From Muribaculaceae bacterium (GTDB lineage: Bacteria > Bacteroidota > Bacteroidia > Bacteroidales > Muribaculaceae), in NCBI GenBank assembly GCA_009775125.1, contig VSPD01000018.1:1-49020 (forward strand): a stretch of 49,020 bases of DNA, in the 5' to 3' direction. Below are positions 18,750-25,965 of the stretch, piece by piece. Both the position numbers and the translations under genes were made by a program. The notes beneath the pieces are model-generated. The model saw only the letters and a program-made list of their open reading frames with translations. It ran no database searches and had not been told where the DNA came from. Numbering within the stretch: the first letter of the stretch is position 1; the number at the start of each line of letters is the position of its first letter.

Positions 18750-20009
18750 TCAGTCTGCTGTGTTGGTTTCCGTATCGGTTGCCTGCGGCTCGTCGGCCGG
18801 AGCGGCCACAGGATTCACCTTTGTGCCGTGCGACAGCTTGTGGTAGCCTTCCACCACGATTTTCTCGCCCTTGGCAAGGCCGCGTTCCACGATGATGCTG
18901 TTGCCCACCTCGGGGCCCGTTTCAACAAAGCGGCGCTCGACCACGCTGTCGGGGCGCACCACATATATAAACGAGCCGCCTTTCTCAATCTCAATCGCCT
19001 TTGACGGAACCTTGACGGCGTCCTCGCGCACGTCGAGAAGCACCTTCACACGGGTGAACTCGCCCGGGAGCAGGCTGCGGTCGGGGTTAGGCATCTCGGC
19101 GCGGACCGAGAAAGTGCCGGTCTTGGGGTCGACCTGCGGATCGGCGAAATCGACAAGTCCCTTGTAAGGATATACCGAGCCGTCGGCCAAAGTGATGTTG
19201 ACATAAGAATCCCACTTGCGAGTCGAATCCTGTCCGCCGAGATTCACGTTGCGCGACTTGCTGCGCAGATAGTCGAGAGCCGTCATTGAAAAGTCGACGC
19301 GCATCGTGTCGCTCTTCACCACCGTGGCCAGCAGCGACTTGCCCGACGACGGGCCCACGAGCGTGCCGATGTCTGCGACACGCTCCGAGATATAGCCCGA
19401 AATCGGGGATGAAACCTGCGTATAGCCCAGGATTAGCTCGGCCTGCGTAAGGTCGGCCTCGCACACCGTCACCTCCGCCGATGCCGACTCATAAGCCGCC
19501 ACGGCATTGTCGAGGTCGAGCTGCGACGCCGCGTTCTTCTCGTAGAGCGGACGGATACGTTCGAGGTCGCGCTCAGCCTTCAACGCCTGCGCGCGGGCCT
19601 TGTTGAGCTGCGCGCGAGCCTTGTTGACGTGAGCCTTATACACACGCGGGTCAATCACGAAAAGCGTCTGCCCCTTTTCGATAAACGAACCCTCCTTAAA
19701 GAGCATCCGTTCGAGATAGCCCTCAACGCGGGCATGAATCTCGACAAACTGCTGCGCGCGGATACGCCCTACGTATTCGCCATAGATATTAATATTGTCG
19801 GTGGTAACATCTTCCACCTCCACAGTCGGCATCACAGTGGCGGCCGGCTCCTTGCGCAGGATAAAATACAACGCCACCCCCACGGCAACAGCCGCAACGG
19901 CAACGATAATCCAAGTCCTCCTCCTTTTCGGCGACATAGTATGAGCAGCCTTAGCCGCGACATTGCGGGTATTTCCCAACCAATTAGATAACTTCGTGAT
20001 GAAATCCAT
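18750..20009 (-). CDS. RND efflux periplasmic adaptor (AcrA-like, MFP family)
   Basis: About 419 aa from the ATG at 20009 (MDFITKLSNWLGN); ATG 20018 is an alternative. One N-terminal transmembrane helix (TWIIVAVAAVAVGVALYFIL) lies behind a short cytoplasmic tail. Then come the lipoyl half-motif (GRIRAQQFVEIHARVEGYLERMLFKEGSFIEKGQTLFVIDP), a coiled-coil hairpin, the second lipoyl half (YTQVSSPISGYISERVADIGTLV) and beta-barrel regions. It bridges the inner-membrane pump and the outer-membrane channel. It is the first gene of the three-gene operon; no dedicated repressor gene lies next to it. The last residues are rich in Asp/Thr, and nothing is truncated. Confidence 0.93.
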   Translation of the reverse strand: MDFITKLSNWLGNTRNVAAKAAHTMSPKRRRTWIIVAVAAVAVGVALYFILRKEPAATVMPTVEVEDVTTDNINIYGEYVGRIRAQQFVEIHARVEGYLERMLFKEGSFIEKGQTLFVIDPRVYKAHVNKARAQLNKARAQALKAERDLERIRPLYEKNAASQLDLDNAVAAYESASAEVTVCEADLTQAELILGYTQVSSPISGYISERVADIGTLVGPSSGKSLLATVVKSDTMRVDFSMTALDYLRSKSRNVNLGGQDSTRKWDSYVNITLADGSVYPYKGLVDFADPQVDPKTGTFSVRAEMPNPDRSLLPGEFTRVKVLLDVREDAVKVPSKAIEIEKGGSFIYVVRPDSVVERRFVETGPEVGNSIIVERGLAKGEKIVVEGYHKLSHGTKVNPVAAPADEPQATDTETNTAD

Positions 20010-20126
20010 AATTAACATGTGATGATAACATCGGTCCGGAACCGAAAGGTAAAACAAAAGCCTCATCGCCGGAAAGAAGTCTCCGGCGACGGGACAAAAT
20101 TAAAACAAACCGAGTGTTAGAAAAGT

Positions 20127-20582
20127 TCAGCGTTTTACCGGAATTTTTTCAACGCGGCGAATGTGGCGTCCGCCCTCGAAAGGAGTAGACAAGAACGCAT
20201 CCACGATATTCATGGCCAGGGCCGGGTCGATAAACCGGGCCGGGAGCACCAGCACATTGGCGTCGTTATGCTCGCGGGCCAGGCGCGCCAGCTCCACAGT
20301 CCAGCAAATAGCCGCGCGAATGCCCTGATGCTTGTTCAGAGTCATGGCAATGCCGTTGCCGGAGCCGCACAGCGCGATGCCCGGATAGCAGACGCCGCTC
20401 TCCACAGCCTCGGCGGCCGGGTGGGCAAAATCCGGGTAATCGCAGCTTTCGGCGCTGTGAGTGCCGAAATCAGTGTAAGCGATATTCTGCGAGTCGAGAT
20501 AACCTTCGATCATCATTTTCATTTCATAGCCGGCATGATCGCTTGCCAGAGCCACCTTCTTTTGCGGATCGATGATGGACAT
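20127..20582 (-). CDS. rpiB: Ribose-5-phosphate isomerase B
   Basis: A 151-aa enzyme interconverting ribose-5-phosphate and ribulose-5-phosphate in the non-oxidative pentose phosphate pathway. It has the ASDHAGYEMK motif at the N-terminus, the TDFGTHSAESCDYPDFA segment, the active-site region GIALCGSGNGIAMTLNK with the catalytic Cys, and the REHNDANVLVLPARF stretch typical of the RpiB/LacAB family. Length is normal. A TAttTTTG -7 box (20612 down to 20605) lies 23 bp upstream of the ATG. It is encoded singly, divergent from tRNA-Leu. Confidence 0.95.
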   Translation of the reverse strand: MSIIDPQKKVALASDHAGYEMKMMIEGYLDSQNIAYTDFGTHSAESCDYPDFAHPAAEAVESGVCYPGIALCGSGNGIAMTLNKHQGIRAAICWTVELARLAREHNDANVLVLPARFIDPALAMNIVDAFLSTPFEGGRHIRRVEKIPVKR

Positions 20583-20604
20583 AGTCTAAAAAATTAATTT
20601 GGCG

Positions 20605-20612
20605 CAAAAATA
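20605..20612 (-). promoter_or_regulatory. -7 box of rpiB
   Basis: On the minus strand TATTTTTG fits TAnnTTTG and lies 23 bp before the rpiB start. No well-spaced -33 TTTG is evident. Confidence 0.5.
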
Positions 20613-20632
20613 CTAAAAAAAACGCAAAACAC

Positions 20633-20663
20633 TTGCACAATTAAAAAAAAACTTATAATTTTG
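20633..20663 (+). promoter_or_regulatory. Promoter of tRNA-Leu
   Basis: TTG at 20633-20635 and TAATTTTG at 20656-20663 are separated by 20 bp. The mature tRNA begins 11 nt downstream. Confidence 0.65.
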
Positions 20664-20673
20664 CACTCGCAAT

Positions 20674-20757
20674 GCCCGGGTGGCGGAATGGTAGACGCGC
20701 TCGTTTCAGGTGCGAGTGCTGCGAGGCGTGCAGGTTCGAGTCCTGTTCCGGGCACCA
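20674..20757 (+). tRNA. tRNA-Leu (CAG)
   Basis: Type II tRNA of 84 nt with encoded CCA. The acceptor is GCCCGGG/TCCGGGC. The anticodon stem CTCGT/GCGAG encloses TTCAGGT, giving anticodon CAG. There is a long variable arm (TGCTGCGAGGCGT region) and a T arm GCAGG-TTCGAGT-CCTGT. Confidence 0.93.
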
Positions 20758-20758
20758 C

Positions 20759-20797
20759 AGACCGCTTGATTATCATATAATCAAGCGGTCTTAAATT
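20759..20797 (+). terminator. Strong Rho-independent terminator after tRNA-Leu
   Basis: A perfect 15-bp stem, 20759-20773 with 20777-20791, has a 3-nt loop (CAT) and is followed by TAAATTTTT. It begins one base after the tRNA CCA end. Confidence 0.92.
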
Positions 20798-20898
20798 TTT
20801 AGATGTACTCCCAGTCAAAGAATTTTTCAAAAATCTGGCACACAAATACAAGAATTTAAAACCGTATCTCAATATCACCGTAAAAAAATTATAGTACC

Positions 20899-21594
20899 AT
20901 GAGAAAATGGCTTGTATATTTATTGGGAATCGTTTCCGGAATAATTTTGACGATAGCAATAGCGTTTTACATTAATCTATCGAATAATCGCGGAATTATT
21001 GGTCTCGAAATGTTTGACGAGCCAGGAGATTATATGGATTACTCGCAATTTGAGATATTTCAAGTTGTAACAGATGGATGCGCCTTAGCTCGTGCCAATG
21101 GATCGTTTGGCCAAGTTGTATTTATTATACCTGGTGAAACGCAAAATTTCTATGACAGTCAGAAAATCGTACTAAATGATAAGCAAGCTGCTCTACGTGT
21201 CGGAACCTATAAATATAGCAGTCAAATGGGAGATAAGACAGTGCCAGCCATTGAAATAATTGATGGGGTGGAATCTATTGATACAAATACTGTTAAGAAT
21301 TATTCAGAGATAACCTTGTTTGACAAACCCGGTGATTGTGTTAGTCGTAAGGATTTTGAGATTCAAAATATTCTTGAATCAGGGGATGCTATTGCATTGG
21401 AAATAAGCGAAACTATTTCAGGCCATGTATTTACATCCAATTTGGAAGTTTTGATGTTGGTTCATGAGGGCGCACCCTTCTATGACAATCAAATAGTAAA
21501 AGTTCCGCAAGGCAAGTGTGCAAGACAAATCGGAATATATAAGTATCAGCAGTATGGAAAAATTAAGACAATACCCATAGTAGAAATTAGATAA
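20899..21594 (+). CDS. Membrane-anchored hypothetical protein with two tandem repeats
   Basis: A 231-aa protein of no family I recognise. One N-terminal transmembrane segment (residues about 4-25, WLVYLLGIVSGIILTIAIAFYI) is followed by an extracytoplasmic part made of two homologous halves. Half 1 (about 35-122) and half 2 (about 138-230) share the pattern LFD(E/K)PGD...FEI..(V/I)...G.A...(F)...(F/Y)YD(S/N)Q(K/I)(I/V)...(Q/K)..A(L/R)(R/Q)(V/I)G.YKY.Q.G..KT(V/I)P..EI. This is a clear internal duplication. The gene is AT-rich relative to its surroundings and is followed 35 bp later by a truncated NERD gene, suggesting an acquired segment. A good -7 box is not evident upstream. Confidence 0.75.
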   Translation: MRKWLVYLLGIVSGIILTIAIAFYINLSNNRGIIGLEMFDEPGDYMDYSQFEIFQVVTDGCALARANGSFGQVVFIIPGETQNFYDSQKIVLNDKQAALRVGTYKYSSQMGDKTVPAIEIIDGVESIDTNTVKNYSEITLFDKPGDCVSRKDFEIQNILESGDAIALEISETISGHVFTSNLEVLMLVHEGAPFYDNQIVKVPQGKCARQIGIYKYQQYGKIKTIPIVEIR

Positions 21595-21629
21595 TCAAAA
21601 GTGGAAAAAGCTATTTATGCTAAGTTTCA

Positions 21630-21980
21630 ATGAATTTTGAGGTATTTATTTTCCTAATATTCGCCTTTGTGATTCTGACATTTATTATTTGGAGGAATCA
21701 TCAGGATATGCAGTTGATTGAGACTGTTACGCCGAGGAATCGTGGCGAGCGGTCGGAGAGGAAGACTGTGTTGAAATTGCTGAAGATGGGGATTGACCAT
21801 CGGGCGATTTTTCATGACTGCTATATCCGAAAAGCATCAGGGGCATATACGCAGGTTGATTTGGTCGTGGCGACTCGTGCTGGCCTTTTGGCTTTTGAAA
21901 TTAAAGATTACTACGGATTTTCGTCTATTTTATTTTTATTAACATCTATGAGCCTTATTTTTGCATGTTATTGTTGTTAA
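21630..21980 (+). pseudogene. Truncated NERD (nuclease-related) domain protein
   Basis: A 116-aa frame with an N-terminal membrane segment (VFIFLIFAFVILTFIIW). It then carries the first half of a NERD domain: GERSERKTVLKLLKMG, followed by QVDLVVATRAGLLAFEIKDYYGF, which holds the D..(V)..(E)IK catalytic-like strand of the nuclease fold. After GF the reading turns into an unrelated hydrophobic tail (SSILFLLTSMSLIFACYCC) and stops. Intact members continue for another 100 or more residues, so the 3' part is missing. The breakpoint, about 21918, sits just before the promoter of the DUF1848 gene. This suggests that gene arrived with its own promoter or by deletion. Confidence 0.65.
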
Positions 21981-21985
21981 CTTTG
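21978..21985 (+). promoter_or_regulatory. -7 box of the DUF1848 gene
   Basis: TAACTTTG matches TAnnTTTG and ends 16 bp before the start codon at 22002. The leader would be only about 10 nt. It overlaps the end of the truncated NERD frame. Confidence 0.6.
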
Positions 21986-22001
21986 CAAAAAATAAGGCAT
22001 A

Positions 22002-22964
22002 ATGCAACATCAAAAAATTCAAATACATACCGACAATGGTGACATTGTTACAGCACAAGCGCCGATCATTGTTTCTGCAAGTCGTGCTACGGATATCCCG
22101 GCCTTCTACTGCAAGTGGTTTTTTGATCGCCTTAAAAAGGGATATGCAGTGTGGCGAAACCCTTTCAGCGGACAACCGTCGTATATCAGTTTTGCCAATA
22201 TGCGCTTTATCGTGTTTTGGTCTAAAAATCCTGCGCCGTTGCTGCCATATTTAGAGCGACTGCGTAAAAATGGCATTGGTTCCTATATTCAATATACACT
22301 CAACGACTACGTCTCGGAGAATTTCGAGCCAAATCTGCCGTCATTAGATGAAAGAATTGCCACATTCCAAAAAATGGTCGATATTTTAGGAGCGGGGTCT
22401 GTGGTTTGGCGTTTTGATCCATTGATTCTCTCTGACAGTGTTTCAATTGATACACTACTTGATAAAATATCGCATATTGCCGATAGACTCGCCGGATATA
22501 CCAACAAACTTGTATTTAGTTTTGCCGATATCGCTTCTTATAAAAAGGTGGGGAGAAATTTAGAGGCTGCCGGAGTAAACTATCGTGAATGGGATGAATC
22601 GACTATGATTGAATTTGCGTCGCGCCTATCACAACTTAATAATAAAAGATGGGGCTTTCAGCTCGCCACTTGCTCAGAGGCAATTCCATTGGATAATTTT
22701 GGTATTGCAAAAAACCGCTGCATCGACCCTGACTTAATAGCTCGCTTGTCAAATGACGATGACGTATTGCTAAACTTTCTTGCAAGTGCTAAAACAGACA
22801 AAGGCCAGCGAAAACTATGCGGATGTATCCTATCTAAGGATATAGGCAGTTATAACACATGCCCCCACGGGTGTGTCTACTGCTATGCCAATACCTCACC
22901 CTTTTCTGCAAATCAGAATTTCTTAAAGCATCAATCAAATCCATTCCTCGAATCAATAATCTAA
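22002..22964 (+). CDS. DUF1848 family protein with C-terminal radical-SAM-like cysteine motif
   Basis: A 320-aa protein. The N-terminus carries the family signature IIVSASRATDIPAFYCKWFFDRLKKGY..WRNPF, then VFWSKNPAPL, SYIQYTLNDY and WRFDPLILSD. The C-terminus has LCGCILSKDIG.YNTCPHGCVYCYAN with Cys273, 275, 287, 291 and 294. The spacing Cys287-X3-Cys291-X2-Cys294 equals the radical-SAM [4Fe-4S] motif but sits at the C-terminal end, whereas canonical enzymes have it near the N-terminus. The function of DUF1848 proteins is, to my knowledge, not established. The gene sits in an AT-rich island and has its own -7 box. A bidirectional terminator follows at 23105. Confidence 0.85.
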   Translation: MQHQKIQIHTDNGDIVTAQAPIIVSASRATDIPAFYCKWFFDRLKKGYAVWRNPFSGQPSYISFANMRFIVFWSKNPAPLLPYLERLRKNGIGSYIQYTLNDYVSENFEPNLPSLDERIATFQKMVDILGAGSVVWRFDPLILSDSVSIDTLLDKISHIADRLAGYTNKLVFSFADIASYKKVGRNLEAAGVNYREWDESTMIEFASRLSQLNNKRWGFQLATCSEAIPLDNFGIAKNRCIDPDLIARLSNDDDVLLNFLASAKTDKGQRKLCGCILSKDIGSYNTCPHGCVYCYANTSPFSANQNFLKHQSNPFLESII

Positions 22965-23104
22965 ATCTATGCACTTAACCCAAAAATTGGCAGGCAAATA
23001 TTGCAAAACGGGGCGCAGACTATGAATCGGAACGGATGTCTTAGGGTAATGTAATAAAGCGGGGCCTACCGGGATGTTCGATAAAACCTATTATGACAAC
23101 ATAA

Positions 23105-23143
23105 ATCCGTGGTGGAGCGGGTTTGCTCCACCACGGATACTTT
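23105..23143. terminator. Bidirectional terminator between convergent genes
   Basis: A perfect 14-bp stem, 23105-23118 with 23125-23138, encloses a 6-nt GGGTTT loop. ACTTTTTG follows on the plus strand and TTTATG on the minus strand. It separates the DUF1848 gene from the convergent M56/TonB gene. The 140 bp before it (22965-23104) holds no gene I can recognise. Confidence 0.85.
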
Positions 23144-23189
23144 TTGAATCGCGGAGCGATTTCGGCGTGTGCCGTTTTTGTGTGTCAGG

Positions 23190-24482
23190 CTATTTCAGGG
23201 CGAAGCGGATGGGGAGGGCGTATTGCACGGAGACGGGACGGCCGTCGACGGTGCCGGGTGTCCATTTCTTGGTGAGGGCGGCCTTGATGGCGCGGATGGC
23301 CTCGGCGTCGAGGGCGGCGTCACCGGAGGATTTGCGAATTACGAAATCGGCCATATCGCCATCGGATGTGACGGTGAATCCCACTACCACAAGCCCGTTG
23401 GCTCCTTCGGCAATCTTGCCCTCAGGGAAGCGGATCTCATCGAATATGGCTTGCATCATGGCTTGATCGCCGGCGGGATATTTTGGCATGACCTCGCCTT
23501 TGGAGGTCGGTTGCTGACGCGGCGTTTCGGATACGGCCGGGGCGAATGTTTCCGACTCTTGCGCGATTGCGATTTTTTCACTACCTTTGTCGAGGCTCAC
23601 GGCGGCGACATTGGCGATTGTTGACGCGACGGCAGGAAAGTCCGTCATGGCTACGGCCAGCACGGCGGCGGGCAGCAGTGCGGCAGCGCACAAACGGCGC
23701 ACCGACTTTGATCTTGACTTTAACATCATGGTTAAACGGTTTTTAAGTTGACTATGATTCAGACTGTTGGCAATGGATTGGAACCCCGGGCCAACAGTTT
23801 TTCTTATCAGCAGCATCTGGTATTCACGCGCGTCTACACCGGAGCGCAGCATACGGGCGTCGACATCATATTCGTGGGCGGCGCTCAATTCTGTGCGCAT
23901 AAGATATGCCGCTGGGTTGAACCAGTTGAATATCATGAATATCTGGGCAAATATCAAATCGAGGCTGTGGGCGCTGCGAATGTGGCTAAGCTCATGGTCG
24001 ATAATCAGCCGGTTGGAGGCGTCTTCGGCCGACACCACGAGATATTTTCCCCAACTGAACGGCGACACTTTCACGGGAGCCACCACAAGCACCGCGCCGT
24101 CAAGTTTTCGTTTTTCACCTTTGCGTATCACCGACAGCATCCGCGCATACGACACGATAGCAACCGCCGCCATCACTGCCGCCCCGGCAAAATATGCCAA
24201 AGGAATCCAAAGCCATACGTCGGAGACCGGCTCTTGAAAAGTATCCGTCACCGTGGCAACGATGTCGCCGACAGCAAATTGTTGATTACCGGCCACTCCC
24301 GTATTTAATCCTCCCGCGGCAGGCCGTACAAGCGGAGCAAGCAACGCCACGACATAGCACATCAGGATTACGAGGCGGTTAAACCGATAAAACGTTGCAT
24401 TGGCAAGCAGACATTTATATATTATGTATTCCACGGCCAGCACAATGGCCACCGACATAGCATATGCCGTAATCGCTCCCAT
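23190..24482 (-). CDS. BlaR1/MecR1-like M56 membrane metallopeptidase with TonB C-terminal domain
   Basis: A 430-aa inner-membrane sensor/protease. The start at 24482 (MGAITAYAMSVAIVL) is used because it lies 1 bp after the repressor stop; the frame also opens at 24506. Four hydrophobic segments surround a cytoplasmic zincin motif HELSHI, followed by the downstream ligand region AHEYDVDARML, as in the M56 family. A further helix (LCAAALLPAAVLAVAMTDFPAVA) leads to a periplasmic tail ending in a TonB_C fold (LVVVGFTVTSDGDMADFVIRKSSGDAALDAEAI ... KWTPGTVDGRPV). It has no penicillin-binding sensor domain, so beta-lactam sensing is not implied. It likely cleaves the BlaI-type repressor encoded immediately upstream. 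Confidence 0.88.
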   Translation of the reverse strand: MGAITAYAMSVAIVLAVEYIIYKCLLANATFYRFNRLVILMCYVVALLAPLVRPAAGGLNTGVAGNQQFAVGDIVATVTDTFQEPVSDVWLWIPLAYFAGAAVMAAVAIVSYARMLSVIRKGEKRKLDGAVLVVAPVKVSPFSWGKYLVVSAEDASNRLIIDHELSHIRSAHSLDLIFAQIFMIFNWFNPAAYLMRTELSAAHEYDVDARMLRSGVDAREYQMLLIRKTVGPGFQSIANSLNHSQLKNRLTMMLKSRSKSVRRLCAAALLPAAVLAVAMTDFPAVASTIANVAAVSLDKGSEKIAIAQESETFAPAVSETPRQQPTSKGEVMPKYPAGDQAMMQAIFDEIRFPEGKIAEGANGLVVVGFTVTSDGDMADFVIRKSSGDAALDAEAIRAIKAALTKKWTPGTVDGRPVSVQYALPIRFALK

Positions 24483-24483
24483 A

Positions 24484-24858
24484 TTATTTTTCCTTTTGAG
24501 TTTCAACCATTTTTATCAACTCTTTCAACTCGTCGACGGATATGCTCTCATCCTTAACAAGAGTCGACACAATCTTCATATACGAATTGTCGAAAAAGCG
24601 ACGTATCACACCTTTCATCGTCGACTTCCTATAAGTCTCCATATCGATCAGGGGTGAATAGCGCAGCGAATTGCCTGTGCGCTCCCTGGCCAGATAGCCT
24701 TTTTTTTCAAGAATATGTACATAAGTGCTTACCGTGTTGAAATGCGGCTGAGGCTCCGGATAAGCCGCCACCACTTCCCTGATTGTAAGCGTGCCTCTCT
24801 GCCAGAAGAAAGCCATCACTTCCTCCTCTTTTTCTGTCAATTTGGGTATTGCGTTCAT
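24484..24858 (-). CDS. BlaI/MecI/CopY-family transcriptional repressor
   Basis: A 124-aa winged-helix regulator. ATG 24858 (MNAIPKLTEKEEEVMAFFWQRGTLTIREVV) gives the standard family N-terminus; the 9 extra in-frame codons upstream fall inside an operator. The recognition region is PQPHFNTVSTYVHILEKKGYLARERTGNSLRYSPLI, a close match to the family pattern TV.T.L..L..KG.L, followed by a C-terminal dimerisation/cleavage segment. It is the first gene of a two-gene operon with the M56 peptidase. Three palindromic operators surround its promoter, so autorepression released by proteolysis is the expected mode. Confidence 0.93.
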   Translation of the reverse strand: MNAIPKLTEKEEEVMAFFWQRGTLTIREVVAAYPEPQPHFNTVSTYVHILEKKGYLARERTGNSLRYSPLIDMETYRKSTMKGVIRRFFDNSYMKIVSTLVKDESISVDELKELIKMVETQKEK

Positions 24859-24864
24859 ATAGAT

Positions 24865-24951
24865 AACTAAACTTTTAGTTTGCACGGCAAATATACAACT
24901 AAAAATTTAGTTTCAAAATGTTTTTACATTTTTTAACACTAAATTTTTAGT
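24865..24951 (-). promoter_or_regulatory. BlaI-type operator array and promoter
   Basis: Three near-identical palindromes with consensus ACTAAA-NN-TTTAGT lie at 24865-24880, 24897-24912 and 24938-24951. The minus-strand promoter reads TTTG (24917 down to 24914), an 18-bp spacer, then TATATTTG (24895 down to 24888). Operator 2 therefore fills the spacer between the two promoter boxes. Operator 1 sits at about the transcription start and operator 3 just upstream of the -33 box. Confidence 0.88.
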
Positions 24952-25006
24952 TTATTCTGGTTTCGCATGTATCTACATCTGATAGCCAAGATTACATAAT
25001 ATATAA

Positions 25007-25157
25007 GAGGGTGTGTCAAAATACCAAGGGTAGGGACGCGGCCCGTGCGCCTGGGAAACCATATTGGTAATTAATTGATAATCAATTGTTAATCTGCGGA
25101 CGCACGAGCCGTACGTCCCTACAACCTGGGCATAAACAGCCTTTTTGACACATCCTC
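25007..25157. repeat. Fold-back (MITE-like) element
   Basis: The ends GAGGGTGTGTCAAAA (25007-25021) and TTTTGACACATCCTC (25143-25157) are inverted repeats with one mismatch. A second, inner pair (TAGGGACGCGGCCCGTGCG at 25031-25049 against 25101-25121) and a central palindrome around ATTGATAATCAAT make almost the whole 151 bp self-complementary. It contains no coding frame. Confidence 0.7.
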
Positions 25158-25445
25158 CGTTTGATGTTAGCCACGTATGGTCGGCGAAGCCGACATGCGG
25201 GGACAAATGCGGGGTTTGGCAGATGCAAATCAATCGCGGTATCGGAGCGAAGCCTGTCGAAGCGTTCAATAATGCCAAACATGCTGCGAGGCACAGCTTC
25301 GCAGTGCTTTTAGCCCTTATAACAGACCGGGCTTGTCGGCATTCCGCCTCCAAACCCGGTTACCCAAGGAATCACGGCTTCGCCGTGGCTAACTTGCGAA
25401 ACTTGAATTAGTTTAGTATGCCCCGACACACAAAATAGCTCAAAT
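25158..25445. other. Non-coding stretch, probably decayed mobile DNA
   Basis: No supported gene. GTTAGCCACG at 25166-25175 and CGTGGCTAAC at 25384-25393 form a 10-bp inverted repeat bounding about 230 bp, inside which short GC-rich hairpins such as GTCGGCGAAGCCGAC occur. This may be another degenerate small element; the evidence is limited to these repeats. Confidence 0.35.
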
Positions 25446-25476
25446 TTTGCTTGTTGAAATATTATTTATATCTTTG
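25446..25476 (+). promoter_or_regulatory. Promoter of the toxin-antitoxin cluster
   Basis: TTTG (25446-25449), a 19-bp spacer and TATCTTTG (25469-25476) give an exact match to the Bacteroidetes consensus spacing. It lies 35 bp before the first antitoxin ATG at 25512. Confidence 0.8.
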
Positions 25477-25511
25477 TGATTGTTATACAACTAAATATAA
25501 ACTTCTTTAAT

Positions 25512-25715
25512 ATGACACAGATAACACTAACAATTTCCGATCCTCGCGACGCTTCTTTGATAAAGAAACTTTTGGCTAAATTCGACAGCGTGACGATTTC
25601 AAAGCCGATGCGCAAACGCAAAACCGGCCTTGACGAAGCCCTCGAAGACGTTGCCGCCGGACGAGTAACCCATTGTGAATCAGTTGAAGACTTTTTTAAA
25701 GAAATGGAATTATGA
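25512..25715 (+). CDS. Small antitoxin-like protein (solitary first copy)
   Basis: A 67-aa protein starting MTQITLTISDPRDASLIKKLLAKF. ATG 25512 is preferred because the paralogue 46 bp downstream has the same N-terminus; a longer frame opens at 25476. The two share MTQITL.I.DP, a KK/KR-rich linker, the acidic ED(V).AGRVT..ES..D(F/M)F region and a hydrophobic end. The C-terminal part resembles the flexible toxin-wrapping tail of RelB/DinJ-type antitoxins. No toxin gene follows it directly, so it may bind the shared YafQ-like toxin or be an orphan. Confidence 0.75.
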   Translation: MTQITLTISDPRDASLIKKLLAKFDSVTISKPMRKRKTGLDEALEDVAAGRVTHCESVEDFFKEMEL

Positions 25716-25761
25716 TTAAAGGCTCTCATTCAGACATCTTTTAAAATTATACTCTTATTAT

Positions 25762-25965
25762 ATGACACAGATTACATTAAATATCGAAGACCCGAAAATT
25801 CTTCCCTCTCTAAAACGTGTTTTAAGCGCGTTAAACGGCGTGAGCATCGCAAAAACGCCAAAGAAAAAATCAGGTATTGATTTAGCATGGGAAGATGTTG
25901 AAGCAGGACGAGTTACCCGATACGAATCGGCCGACGACATGTTCAGAAAACTTGGTCTGAGATGA
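25762..25965 (+). CDS. Antitoxin of YafQ-like TA pair
   Basis: A 67-aa protein, MTQITLNIEDPKILPSLKRVLSALNGVSIAKTPKKKSG..., paralogous to the preceding small protein. It overlaps the toxin gene by 4 bp (ATGA), the usual arrangement for an antitoxin cotranslated with its toxin. The C-terminal stretch WEDVEAGRVTRYESADDMFRKLGL resembles the toxin-binding tails of RelE/YafQ-associated antitoxins. No classical ribbon-helix-helix N-terminus is obvious, so DNA binding is uncertain. Confidence 0.82.
   Translation: MTQITLNIEDPKILPSLKRVLSALNGVSIAKTPKKKSGIDLAWEDVEAGRVTRYESADDMFRKLGLR

Noticed and set aside
16229..18895. Long plus-strand open frames opposite the RND pump (up to 582 codons)
   Set aside because: They lie antisense to a full, well-conserved RND transporter; the His/Gly/Arg-rich translations are typical of GC-rich shadow frames.
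23190..24858. Beta-lactam resistance operon
   Set aside because: The sensor lacks a penicillin-binding domain and no beta-lactamase gene is present, so only the BlaI/M56 type is claimed.
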